DNA from: Methylophilaceae bacterium UBA6140
Lineage (GTDB): Bacteria > Pseudomonadota > Gammaproteobacteria > Burkholderiales > Methylophilaceae
NCBI GenBank assembly: GCA_002423265.1
Contig: DIVE01000115.1
Location: 9,275-19,277, forward strand
Length of the DNA stretch: 10,003 nucleotides
Direction of reading: 5' to 3'
Shown piece after piece: positions 1 through 6,813 of this stretch; within the stretch, counting starts at the first letter, position 1; each line of letters begins with the position of its first letter. The notes under the pieces are model-generated. The model ran no database searches. It saw nothing but the letters and a program-made list of their open reading frames with translations, and was not told where the DNA came from. The position numbers were made by a program, and so were the translations under genes.

Positions 1-122
1 AGAAAATTGTCGATGCGCTGACCTGCACTCCCTTCGTCCACCGTTTGCAATGTCACACTTGGCTTTTTGTCTGCAAGTGGCTGACTTGATTTATGAATAC
101 TTGCTTTGCTTATATTGGTCAT
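1..122 (-). CDS. rluC: RluC, 23S rRNA pseudouridine synthase, N-terminal fragment
   Basis: This is the first 40 codons of a minus-strand gene that runs off the left edge. Translation from the ATG whose first base is 122 begins MTNISKASIHKSS and reaches VTLQTVDEGSAGQRIDNFL. The VDE-x-x-AGQRIDNFL segment is the conserved entry into the S4 RNA-binding domain of RluC/RluD-type enzymes. RluC converts three uridines of 23S rRNA (955, 2504 and 2580 in E. coli) to pseudouridine. An rluC gene divergent from rne is the arrangement known from many Proteobacteria and supports the call. The catalytic domain lies outside the window, so RluC versus a close paralogue rests on the N-terminal motif and gene order. 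The sequence just upstream of the ATG reads AGGCGAG, a weak Shine-Dalgarno match. Confidence 0.85.
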   Translation of the reverse strand, partial: MTNISKASIHKSSQPLADKKPSVTLQTVDEGSAGQRIDNF

Positions 123-134
123 CTCGCCTATACT
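106..134 (+). promoter_or_regulatory. Candidate distal promoter for rne
   Basis: TTGCTT at 106-111 is followed after exactly 17 bp by TATACT at 129-134, which matches the -10 consensus at five of six positions. It points toward rne and overlaps the rluC start codon, so activity here could interfere with rluC. The -35 match is only three of six. Transcription from here would give an rne leader of almost 590 nt. Confidence 0.25.
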
Positions 135-151
135 ACGTTTGCTTTTGAAAA

Positions 152-157
152 ATTATG
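152..157 (-). promoter_or_regulatory. Candidate -10 element for rluC
   Basis: On the minus strand this reads CATAAT, five of six matches to TATAAT. Transcription would start near 145 and leave a leader of about 23 nt before the rluC ATG. No good -35 hexamer is visible at 16-18 bp, so this is a guess from one element. Confidence 0.25.
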
Positions 158-180
158 AATCAATTGCGCAGATTTTCGGG

Positions 181-208
181 TTGACCGCCAAGGCGCTCAG
201 TCGAAAAT
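181..208 (+). promoter_or_regulatory. Candidate sigma-70 promoter for rne
   Basis: TTGACC at 181-186 matches the -35 consensus at five of six positions. After 16 bp, GAAAAT at 203-208 matches the -10 at four of six. Transcription would start near 215 and give an rne leader of about 510 nt. In E. coli rne is transcribed from several promoters far upstream of the gene, so a distal promoter is plausible, but this one rests on consensus matching alone. Confidence 0.35.
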
Positions 209-257
209 ACCTAACAAATACCTTGGTTAAATCGCTCGCCAAATAAAACAAGTAGCG

Positions 258-272
258 AATTTGTCACAAATT
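258..272. repeat. Perfect 15-bp palindrome, possible operator
   Basis: AATTTGT-C-ACAAATT is a perfect inverted repeat with 7-bp arms around one central base. Its single-base centre and AT-rich arms look more like a dimeric regulator's operator than an RNA hairpin, because a one-base loop cannot form without opening the inner pairs. It lies downstream of the candidate promoter at 181-208, where a bound protein could act as a roadblock. I cannot assign it to a known regulator; it is not an FNR/Crp-type or LexA-type site. Confidence 0.4.
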
Positions 273-346
273 TATTGCGCTCTAGTCACTGCAAATGATG
301 TTGCCTGTGCAATACGCAGCAAGAGTTAGCTGGAATATGGAATTTT

Positions 347-370
347 AGCCGATATTGTCGGCTTAGCCGA
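347..370 (+). promoter_or_regulatory. Three-arm inverted repeat allowing two exclusive hairpins in the rne leader
   Basis: AGCCGA (347-352), TCGGCT (358-363) and GCCGA (366-370) are three complementary arms. The middle arm can pair with the left arm (6 bp, loop TATTG) or with the right arm (5 bp, loop TTA), but not both. A perfect 11-base palindrome, GAAACAGTTTC, follows at 371-381. Both hairpins are short, and whether either matters in RNA is unknown. Confidence 0.3.
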
Positions 371-557
371 GAAACAGTTTCAAACAGAACCCACGCATAG
401 AGATTAACCACTTATCGTTTACGAGAATTTTCGTTAACCAATTCAATCTGTTACCGCATACCGATAACGGATATTTTCCAGCGACCTCACCTGTGAGTGT
501 GTACAAAATCGCGGAATCCGGCCTTGAAATGGCCATGTGTTAGTCAATAGCGCTTCT

Positions 558-601
558 GCGTGTATCACTGCATACACGCTACTGCTCGTGCTAGCAGCAG
601 T
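558..601 (+). promoter_or_regulatory. Tandem hairpins in the rne leader
   Basis: Two hairpins sit one base apart. The first has a perfect 8-bp stem, GCGTGTAT (558-565) with ATACACGC (572-579), and a 6-base loop. The second pairs ACTGCT (581-586) with AGCAGT (596-601). A 10-bp GC-rich palindrome, CGCCCGGGCG, follows at 613-622. No T-tract follows, so these are not intrinsic terminators. They are candidates for the structured elements by which RNase E recognises its own leader. Confidence 0.45.
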
Positions 602-672
602 GCCCTGCATAACGCCCGGGCGCCGCCTGAAATTTGAATTCTGTCTCAAGCAGTCAGAATGCCAGCAACCTT

Positions 673-719
673 GCCTGACGTCATCAGGCTGCTTCACTTG
701 CCCGCCGTGAGCGCGGGAG
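673..719 (+). promoter_or_regulatory. Start-proximal hairpins overlapping the rne ribosome binding site
   Basis: GCCTGA (673-678) pairs with TCAGGC (684-689) around the loop CGTCA. A second hairpin pairs CCCGC (701-705) with GCGGG (713-717). The Shine-Dalgarno sequence GGGAG (715-719) stands 8 bases before the ATG at 728, and its first three bases belong to the second stem. Folding would therefore partly hide the ribosome binding site, which suggests translational control of rne. The same Shine-Dalgarno sequence fixes 728 as the start, against an in-frame ATG at 659 that would add 23 residues. Confidence 0.45.
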
Positions 720-727
720 TCAACACA

Positions 728-3424
728 ATGAAACGCATGTTATTCAATGCGACGCAGTCGGAAGAACTGCGCGTCGCCATCGTCGATGGGCAAAAACTCA
801 TCGATCTCGATATTGAAACCGCTGGCAAGGAACAACGCAAAAGCAATATCTACAAGGGTGTCATCACCCGTATCGAACCATCCCTCGAAGCTGCATTCGT
901 CAATTACGGCACCGACAGGCACGGTTTTCTGCCGTTCAAGGAAGTCGCTCGCAGCTACTTCCTGAACGATACCGAAGCAGGCCGCGCACGCATCCAGGAC
1001 GTGCTGAAGGAAGGCCAGGAACTGATCGTTCAGGTCGACAAGGACGAACGCGGCAATAAGGGCGCAGCCCTCACCACCTTTATTTCGCTGGCAGGCCGTT
1101 ATCTGGTCCTGATGCCGAACAATCCTCGTGGCGGCGGCGTTTCCCGCCGCATCGAAGGCGAAGACCGCAACGAGCTGCGCGACACCATGGCGCAACTGGA
1201 AGTGCCCAACGGCATGAGCATCATCGCCCGCACTGCCGGTATCGGCCGCAGCCTCGAAGAACTGCAGTGGGATATGAACTACCTGCTGCAACTGTGGACT
1301 GCAATCGAGGGCGCTTCGACCATTCAAACCGGTGCCTTCCTCATTTATCAGGAAGGCAGCCTGGTCATCCGCGCCATCCGCGATTACTTCCAGCCGGATA
1401 TCGGCGAGATTCTGATCGACACGCCGGATATCCACGAGCAAGCCGTGCAGTTCATGAACCACGTCATGCCCGGCAATGTGGCGCGCGTGAAGTTGTATCA
1501 GGACGAAATCCCGCTGTTCTCCCGCTTCCAGATCGAGCATCAGATCGAAACCGCGTTCTCACGCGAGGTGCGCCTGCCTTCCGGCGGCGCCATCATCATC
1601 GACCACACCGAAGCGCTGGTATCGATCGACGTCAATTCCGGCCGCTCGACCAAGGGTGCGGATATCGAACAAACCGCATTCAACACCAACCTCGAAGCCG
1701 CTGAAGAAGTCGCCCGCCAGTTGCGCCTGCGCGACCTCGGCGGCCTGGTCGTGATCGACTTTATTGATATGGAAAGCCAGCGCAACCAGCGCGAGGTGGA
1801 AAACCGCCTGCGCGATGCGCTGCATTACGACCGCGCCCGCGTACAAACCGGCAAGATCTCCCGCTTTGGCCTGCTTGAACTCTCGCGTCAGCGCCTGCGT
1901 CCGAGCCTCGGCGAATCGAACCATATCCCCTGCCCGCGCTGCCACGGCACTGGCCATATCCGCGGGATCGAATCGACCGCCCTGCACATCCTGCGCATCA
2001 CGCAGGAAGAAGCCATGAAGGAAAACAGCGCCATCATCCAGGTGCAGTTGCCGGTTGAAGCAGCCACTTTCCTGCTCAACGAAAAACGTGCAGACATCCA
2101 CAAGATCGAGCAGCGCATGGGTGTTGAAGTGGTGCTGATCCCCAATATCCACATGGAAACGCCGAACTACAGCATCACCCGTGTCCGCAGCGATGACGTG
2201 AGCGAAGAAAACACTCGCGCCAGCTACGAAATGGTGGAACTGCCGACTGAGGAAGAAGTGGTCAAGACCGGTAACGAAGTCAAACCGGTCAAGACCGAAG
2301 CTGCCGTTAAGGGCATTACGCCTGCATCTCCGGCACCTGAATCGAAAGCTGCAGCCACGAAGGAAGTCTCTGCCCCCGGCATTATCAGTCGCCTCGTTGG
2401 CTGGCTGGGCAAGCTGACCGGCGAGAAATCAGCAGCCAAGACAGAAACCGCAGAGCGCCGTGAAGGTGCCCGCGGTAACCGTCGCGGCCGGAGCAGCCGT
2501 GGTGGCCGCAATACGGAACGCACCGGTAGCGAGCGGCAAGCAGTTCAACAGGAACGCGGCCTGCAAGGTGAGCGCGGCAACCGCCAACCTCAGCGCCAGC
2601 CGCAGACGAACCGCGCCGAACGTCCGCAACAGGAACGCCCATCAGCAGATCGTCAGCCTGTTGAACGCCAATCGATTGAACGTCAACAAGTCGAGCAGAA
2701 ACCGATCCTGGCGCAAGCCACGCCTGAAAGCGGCACGGAAGGACGCGGCCGCCGTGGCAGAAACGGCCGTCGTGAACGCGGTCCGCGCGGTGAACGCAAC
2801 GAGGCTGCTGTACGTGAAAACGGCCAGCCGCAGGAGAAAATGCAGACCGAACTGGTACTGACTAACGAAAACACAGAGACCAGAAAATCCAGAACGCCTG
2901 CAGCTGAAATCGCGGCAGCGCCAACTATCGAGGCAAAGGTCGAGCAAGTCGTCGAAACTGTAACCAGAATCGAACAGGTGAAGCCGGTGGCGGAAATTGC
3001 CGAAACGAAAGCAGAAGCCGCTGCAGAGACGAGTATCGACACCAGCTCCGCAAGCAAGACGGAAAAATCTGAAACGGTAAAACCGGCCAAGGCAGCCAAG
3101 GCTGAAAAAGCCGAAGCTGTAGCCGCTGCAGAAACTGCAACAGCATCCGAAGCGCCGGCTGCAGAAGCCGCAGAGTCCGAAACTGCCGAAAAGGCCGAAA
3201 AGAAACCGCGCACACCGCGCCGCCGCAAGCCCGCTGAAGAAAAACCGGTCGATCTCGCCGCCAGCGGTCTGCAACTGGTTGAAACCAAAGGCGAAGCCAT
3301 CAAGGTTGAAGCCGCACCAACGCCGGCAGCGCCGCGCAAACCGCGCAAGCCGGCGGCCTGGCAACAGAAAGGTGCAGAACAGTCACAGGAAGAACCTCTG
3401 GTGATTGTGCAAACGCAGAAATAA
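728..3424 (+). CDS. rne: Ribonuclease E
   Basis: RNase E is the single-strand endoribonuclease that starts mRNA decay, matures rRNA and tRNA, and scaffolds the RNA degradosome at the inner membrane. The protein is 898 residues and begins MKRMLFNATQ, a typical RNase E start. The S1 domain covers about residues 35-120. The 5'-sensor motif ARTAG has R168 and T169. The catalytic metal-binding aspartates are D301 (in SIDVNSGR) and D344 (in VIDFIDM), spaced as in E. coli D303 and D346. The zinc-link CPRCHGTG has C402 and C405. After about residue 510 the protein becomes low-complexity. GIISRLVGWLGKLTG (551-565) looks like an amphipathic membrane-binding helix, Arg/Gly-rich RNA-binding stretches lie at about 577-600 and 672-691, and an Ala/Glu/Lys-rich tail follows. 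The scaffold's partners cannot be read from sequence. The catalytic half is complete, which separates it from the shorter paralogue RNase G. The gene is monocistronic, closed by the terminator just downstream. Confidence 0.97.
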   Translation: MKRMLFNATQSEELRVAIVDGQKLIDLDIETAGKEQRKSNIYKGVITRIEPSLEAAFVNYGTDRHGFLPFKEVARSYFLNDTEAGRARIQDVLKEGQELIVQVDKDERGNKGAALTTFISLAGRYLVLMPNNPRGGGVSRRIEGEDRNELRDTMAQLEVPNGMSIIARTAGIGRSLEELQWDMNYLLQLWTAIEGASTIQTGAFLIYQEGSLVIRAIRDYFQPDIGEILIDTPDIHEQAVQFMNHVMPGNVARVKLYQDEIPLFSRFQIEHQIETAFSREVRLPSGGAIIIDHTEALVSIDVNSGRSTKGADIEQTAFNTNLEAAEEVARQLRLRDLGGLVVIDFIDMESQRNQREVENRLRDALHYDRARVQTGKISRFGLLELSRQRLRPSLGESNHIPCPRCHGTGHIRGIESTALHILRITQEEAMKENSAIIQVQLPVEAATFLLNEKRADIHKIEQRMGVEVVLIPNIHMETPNYSITRVRSDDVSEENTRASYEMVELPTEEEVVKTGNEVKPVKTEAAVKGITPASPAPESKAAATKEVSAPGIISRLVGWLGKLTGEKSAAKTETAERREGARGNRRGRSSRGGRNTERTGSERQAVQQERGLQGERGNRQPQRQPQTNRAERPQQERPSADRQPVERQSIERQQVEQKPILAQATPESGTEGRGRRGRNGRRERGPRGERNEAAVRENGQPQEKMQTELVLTNENTETRKSRTPAAEIAAAPTIEAKVEQVVETVTRIEQVKPVAEIAETKAEAAAETSIDTSSASKTEKSETVKPAKAAKAEKAEAVAAAETATASEAPAAEAAESETAEKAEKKPRTPRRRKPAEEKPVDLAASGLQLVETKGEAIKVEAAPTPAAPRKPRKPAAWQQKGAEQSQEEPLVIVQTQK
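2651..2695 (+). repeat. Three 15-bp tandem repeats within rne
   Basis: Three consecutive 15-base units encode R-Q-x-[V/I]-E three times (RQPVE, RQSIE, RQQVE; residues 642-656) in the disordered scaffold half of RNase E. The units differ at several bases, so this is an old or selected duplication and not a recent slippage product. It lies between the two Arg/Gly-rich stretches. Confidence 0.6.
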
Positions 3425-3437
3425 TCTTCAAGGCACT

Positions 3438-3479
3438 ATCCATGAAAAAGCCCCGAGCAATCGGGGCTTTTTCATGGAT
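3438..3479. terminator. Bidirectional intrinsic terminator between rne and uvrB
   Basis: Nineteen perfectly paired bases (3438-3456 with 3461-3479) enclose the tetraloop GCAA, a GNRA loop on the plus strand. The stem has a GC core, CCCCGA/TCGGGG, flanked by five A on one side and five T on the other, so either strand gives a hairpin followed by a U-run. It begins 13 bases after the rne stop and lies 36 bases beyond the uvrB stop, serving both convergent genes. Confidence 0.93.
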
Positions 3480-3514
3480 GCTCGGTATTGCGCTGAACTT
3501 ATAGCGCTTTTACT

Positions 3515-5566
3515 CTAATCAACCGACACATCCGGTACTTCTGCGCCGTAGAACTTCTCGCGCAATTTTTTCAGCTGGTCGCGGTACTCGGCGGCTTTTT
3601 CAAACTCGAGATTCTTTGCACTGTCGTGCATCGCCTTCTCCAGCCGCTTCATTTCCTTCAGTATCTGTTTCTCGCTCAGCGCTTCGTAACTGGCCTGATC
3701 CTGCGCCGCCTTGCGTTCGCGCTTGGCGTCGTCCTTGTCGTAAACACCATCGATGATGTCCTTGATACGCTTGCTGACTCCCTTGGGCACAATGCCGTTG
3801 GCCTCGTTGAAAGCCATTTGTTTTTTGCGGCGACGCTCGGTTTCGTCGATCGCCAGCTTCATCGAGCGGGTGATGGTATTACCGTAAAAAATCACTTTGC
3901 CGTTCAGATTGCGGGCAGCGCGACCGGAGGTCTGAATCAACGAACGCTCCGAACGCAGAAAGCCTTCCTTGTCGGCGTCCAGCACGGCCACCAGTGAAAC
4001 TTCCGGAATATCCAGCCCCTCACGCAAAAGATTGATACCGACCAGCACGTCGAATTCTCCCAGCCGCAGATCGCGAATGATTTCCACCCGCTCGACGGTA
4101 TCGATATCCGAATGCAGGTAGCGCACCTTGACGCCGTGTTCGGAGAGATAGTCCGTCAGGTCTTCGGCCATACGTTTGGTCAGCGTAGTGGCCAATACGC
4201 GTTCTTTAACTGCCACCCTGAGTTTGATTTCAGACAGCAGATCATCCACCTGCGTATCGGCCGGTTTGACGATGATTTCCGGATCGATCAGGCCGGTCGG
4301 CCGGGCGATCATTTCAACCACCTGTTCCTGATGCGTGCGTTCGTACTCGGCCGGCGTTGCAGAAATGAACACGCACTGACGCATGATACGTTCGAATTCC
4401 TCGAATTTGAGCGGCCGGTTGTCCAAGGCAGACGGCAGACGGAAGCCGTAATCCACCAGATTTTCCTTGCGTGAACGGTCGCCCTTGTACATGCCGCCGA
4501 TCTGCGGCACGGTCACGTGCGATTCGTCGATGATCATCAGCGCGTTTTTTGGCAGATAGTCGATCAGGGTCGGTGGCGGATCTCCCGGCGCACGGCCGGA
4601 AAGATGGCGCGAGTAATTTTCGATGCCCTTGCAGAAGCCGATTTCATTGAGCATTTCAAGATCGAAACGCGTGCGCTGCTCGATACGCTGCGCCTCAACC
4701 AGCTTCTGGTTCTTGATGTAGAAATCCACCCGCTCTCTCAGCTCGGCCTTGATCTTCTCCATCGCCTTGATGGTGGTTTCGCGCGGCGTCACGTAATGGC
4801 TGGATGGATAAATCGTGTAGCGCTGGATCTTGCTGAAAATCTGCCCGGTCAGGGGGTCAAACAAAGTCAGACTCTCCACTTCATCATCGAACAGCGAAAT
4901 GCGGATTGCAGTTTCCGAGTTTTCTGCCGGAAACACATCGATCACATCGCCGCGCACGCGGAAGTTGCCACGGTCGAAATCGAACTCGTTGCGGTCATAT
5001 TGCATGCCGATCAGGCGCAAAATGATATCGCGCTGGCTGACTTTTTCGCCCTGCGTCAGATGCAGCACCATGCCGTGATAATCCACCGGGTCGCCGATAC
5101 CGTAGATCGCCGATACCGTAGCCACGATGATGCTATCCTCGCGTTCGAGCAGCGCCTTGGTGGCAGAAAGCCGCATCTGCTCGATATGCTCGTTGATGCT
5201 GGAGTCTTTTTCAATGAAAAGGTCACGCGACGGCACGTAGGCTTCCGGCTGGTAATAATCGTAGTAGGAAACGAAATATTCCACCGCATTGTTGGGAAAA
5301 AACTCGCGGAATTCGGAATAAAGCTGCGCCGCCAGCGTCTTGTTTGGCGCCATAACAATCGCCGGACGCCCGAGCTGGGCGATCACGTTCGCCATGGTAA
5401 AAGTCTTGCCCGAGCCGGTGACACCGAGCAGGGTCTGGTATTTCATGCCCCGGTTGATGCCTTCGACGAGTTTTTCTATCGCCTGCGGCTGGTCACCTGC
5501 GGGCTGAAAAGGCTGGTTCAACTGGTATCTGCTGTTCGGGTAGGTAACGATCACTTCACTGGCCAT
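3515..5566 (-). CDS. uvrB: UvrABC system protein B (excinuclease subunit)
   Basis: UvrB is the damage-verifying helicase-like subunit of nucleotide excision repair. UvrA loads it on DNA and it then recruits UvrC for incision. The protein is 683 residues from the ATG, the usual length. Numbered from that ATG, the Walker A motif GVTGSGKT is at 48-55, the tyrosine-rich beta-hairpin [10 protein letters not shown] that clamps the DNA strand is at 101-110, the Walker B variant DESH is at 347-350, and helicase motif [11 protein letters not shown] is at 545-553. The C-terminal UVR domain that contacts UvrC is at about 634-669. The codon before the ATG is TTG, also in frame; the Shine-Dalgarno AGGGA is 7 bases from the TTG and 10 from the ATG, so a 684-residue product is possible. 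No LexA box (CTG-N10-CAG) is visible upstream, so SOS control is not supported here. It diverges from the protease gene. Confidence 0.98.
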   Translation of the reverse strand: MASEVIVTYPNSRYQLNQPFQPAGDQPQAIEKLVEGINRGMKYQTLLGVTGSGKTFTMANVIAQLGRPAIVMAPNKTLAAQLYSEFREFFPNNAVEYFVSYYDYYQPEAYVPSRDLFIEKDSSINEHIEQMRLSATKALLEREDSIIVATVSAIYGIGDPVDYHGMVLHLTQGEKVSQRDIILRLIGMQYDRNEFDFDRGNFRVRGDVIDVFPAENSETAIRISLFDDEVESLTLFDPLTGQIFSKIQRYTIYPSSHYVTPRETTIKAMEKIKAELRERVDFYIKNQKLVEAQRIEQRTRFDLEMLNEIGFCKGIENYSRHLSGRAPGDPPPTLIDYLPKNALMIIDESHVTVPQIGGMYKGDRSRKENLVDYGFRLPSALDNRPLKFEEFERIMRQCVFISATPAEYERTHQEQVVEMIARPTGLIDPEIIVKPADTQVDDLLSEIKLRVAVKERVLATTLTKRMAEDLTDYLSEHGVKVRYLHSDIDTVERVEIIRDLRLGEFDVLVGINLLREGLDIPEVSLVAVLDADKEGFLRSERSLIQTSGRAARNLNGKVIFYGNTITRSMKLAIDETERRRKKQMAFNEANGIVPKGVSKRIKDIIDGVYDKDDAKRERKAAQDQASYEALSEKQILKEMKRLEKAMHDSAKNLEFEKAAEYRDQLKKLREKFYGAEVPDVSVD

Positions 5567-5653
5567 CAAAACGGAATCCCTATTTTAACAGGGCTTGCGA
5601 ACGATGCTCTTGTGTTTGCCAAACCGTGACTGATGCCGAACTTTGCCCATGCT

Positions 5654-5708
5654 TTCAAGTCATCAACTAAGGTTCTGATAAAACCTGCAATCAACACTGG
5701 GGAATGAC
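5654..5708 (+). promoter_or_regulatory. Weak promoter candidate and ribosome binding site of the protease gene
   Basis: TTCAAG (5654-5659) and GATAAA (5677-5682), 17 bp apart, are a poor -35 (three of six) and a fair -10 (four of six). The Shine-Dalgarno GGGGAA at 5699-5704 is close to the ATG at 5709. The 142-bp uvrB-protease spacer holds no other clear signal. Confidence 0.3.
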
Positions 5709-6722
5709 ATGCGTTACATCTTGATTCTGGTAGCCGGCCTGAGCTACCTCACGCCCGCCCATGCCTACGACAGGGCAAAACTGCTGGAATCGTTCTTCTC
5801 GTCCGTCATGGTGCGCGGTTACAAGGACGATGGCGGACTTGCCTACGGCTCCGGCGTCATCGTCGGCGAAAACAAGGTACTTACCAACTGCCACACCTTC
5901 CGTCATACCAGACAGGCATGGGTTTCGCGCGGCGAGGACAGCTACCAGATCAAGTCGGTGCAAGCCAACCGCTGGCATGATCTGTGTTTGTTGCAGACCG
6001 AAGACATGGATATCAAGCCTGTCAAAATCGGCTCGGCAGAAAGCCTGAAAAAAGGCCAGGGCGTCATTTCCATCGGTCACTCCAGCGGCGTTGCTACCCC
6101 GCTCACCTCTAACGGCACGATCAAATCCCTGTTCGAAATGGACGGCGGAAAAATCATCCGCACCACTGCCAGATTCGCGCTCGGCGCCAGCGGCAGCGGC
6201 TTGTTCGATGAGGAAGGCCGATTGATCGGCATCAACACCTTCAAGACCGGCGGTCGCGATGCGTATTTCTACGCCTTGCCGATTGAATGGCTGGCGGAAC
6301 TGGAAACGCGGGAAGTGGAAACAAAATTCCCGATTCGCGGGGATGCCTTCTGGGAAGGCATCGTCCCTGACACCATGCCATATTTCCTGCAGATCGCAGG
6401 CCCGGAGCTCTCGCAAGACTGGAACAAACTGGCCGAGATCGCCAGCCGCTGGGTCGGGGCCGAGCCGCAGAACAGCGACGCCTGGTATGAACTGGGCCTG
6501 GCCAACGAAAAGCTGGGCAAGAAGACGGCAGCGGAGAAAGCCTATCGTCAATCGGTAGCGCTGGACGCGACCAACACCGACTCCCTGTTCAGAATAGGCG
6601 TACTGGCCTCGGAAAAAGGCGATGCCGCAGAAATGCACGCGATCAACATTGCCTTGAAAGGTATTGATCAGAATATTGCCGATGAATTCAGCAAATCGGT
6701 CGGCTGCCCGACAACTTGTTGA
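5709..6722 (+). CDS. Exported trypsin-like serine protease with C-terminal TPR-like repeats
   Basis: The 337-residue product starts with a signal peptide, hydrophobic at residues 4-14 and with a likely cleavage after AHA at residue 19, so it should act in the periplasm or outside the cell. Residues 25-200 resemble a chymotrypsin/V8-fold protease: G-S-G-V near 47-50, catalytic H62 in TNCH, D91 in HDLCLLQ, and S161 in GASGSGLFD, which replaces the usual GNSGGPL. No PDZ domain follows, unlike DegP/HtrA. Instead residues about 247-320 form two TPR-like helical repeats (DAWYELGLANEKLG, then DSLFRIGVLASEKG), likely for protein binding. Cysteines are C61, beside the catalytic histidine, C93, and C333 and C337 at the extreme C-terminus. 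The substrate is unknown. It has its own ribosome binding site and is divergent from uvrB, with 91 bases to the next gene. Confidence 0.85.
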   Translation: MRYILILVAGLSYLTPAHAYDRAKLLESFFSSVMVRGYKDDGGLAYGSGVIVGENKVLTNCHTFRHTRQAWVSRGEDSYQIKSVQANRWHDLCLLQTEDMDIKPVKIGSAESLKKGQGVISIGHSSGVATPLTSNGTIKSLFEMDGGKIIRTTARFALGASGSGLFDEEGRLIGINTFKTGGRDAYFYALPIEWLAELETREVETKFPIRGDAFWEGIVPDTMPYFLQIAGPELSQDWNKLAEIASRWVGAEPQNSDAWYELGLANEKLGKKTAAEKAYRQSVALDATNTDSLFRIGVLASEKGDAAEMHAINIALKGIDQNIADEFSKSVGCPTTC

Positions 6723-6750
6723 TTTTCTGTAGCTTGCCAGTTACACGGGG

Positions 6751-6780
6751 TTGAATTTGTGAGTAAAATTCTACTTTTAT
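6751..6780 (+). promoter_or_regulatory. Candidate promoter of the aminotransferase gene
   Basis: TTGAAT (6751-6756) is followed after 18 bp by TTTTAT (6775-6780), each with four of six consensus matches. An AT-rich inverted repeat, GAATTT (6753-6758) with AAATTC (6766-6771), overlaps it and could be an operator or simply base composition. An alternative -10, TAAAAT at 6764-6769, lacks a suitable -35. Confidence 0.3.
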
Positions 6781-6813
6781 CAGTATCTTCAACCTCATTC
6801 AAGGATTTCGATC

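Larger units (their letters stand above)
123..727 (+). other. rluC-rne divergent intergenic region and probable long rne 5' leader
   Basis: No protein gene is supported in these 605 bases. Short open frames on both strands lack ribosome binding sites and recognisable sequence. The first 300 bases or so are AT-rich and hold the candidate promoters and a 15-bp palindrome. The last 210 bases contain a succession of short inverted repeats (520-534, 558-579, 581-601, 613-622, 673-689, 701-717), as expected of a structured leader RNA. In E. coli the rne leader (Rfam family rne5) is about 360 nt long and mediates autoregulation, because RNase E cleaves its own message when in excess. By analogy this region may do the same. 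I see no clear primary-sequence similarity to the E. coli leader, so that role is inferred from position and structure. Confidence 0.6.

Noticed and set aside
155..184. Nine-codon open frame (MNQLRRFSG) as a leader peptide
   Set aside because: No Shine-Dalgarno and no codon pattern suggesting attenuation; it is likely chance.
443..697. 84-codon minus-strand frame in the rne leader
   Set aside because: No recognisable sequence, and it lies across the leader hairpins, whose inverted repeats explain the region better.
659..727. Upstream in-frame ATG that would add 23 residues to RNase E
   Set aside because: It has no Shine-Dalgarno, the added residues do not resemble RNase E, and MKRMLFNATQ at 728 is the family's normal start with GGGAG at proper spacing.
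2642..3364. Long antisense frames over the rne tail, rich in Phe/Cys/Arg or Ala/Ser
   Set aside because: They arise from the repetitive GCA/GAA/AAG codons of the Ala/Glu/Lys tail read backwards. No start signal is visible.
5582..5587. TAAAAT as the uvrB -10 element
   Set aside because: Transcription would start near 5575, downstream of the AGGGA ribosome binding site at 5577-5581, so the message would lack it. The -35 region (AGAGCA) is also poor.
4517..5629. 370-codon open frame antisense to uvrB
   Set aside because: It is a shadow of the conserved uvrB frame, with no ribosome binding site or domain recognised.
5570..5708. LexA/SOS box controlling uvrB
   Set aside because: No CTG-N10-CAG was found by reading the uvrB upstream region on either strand.
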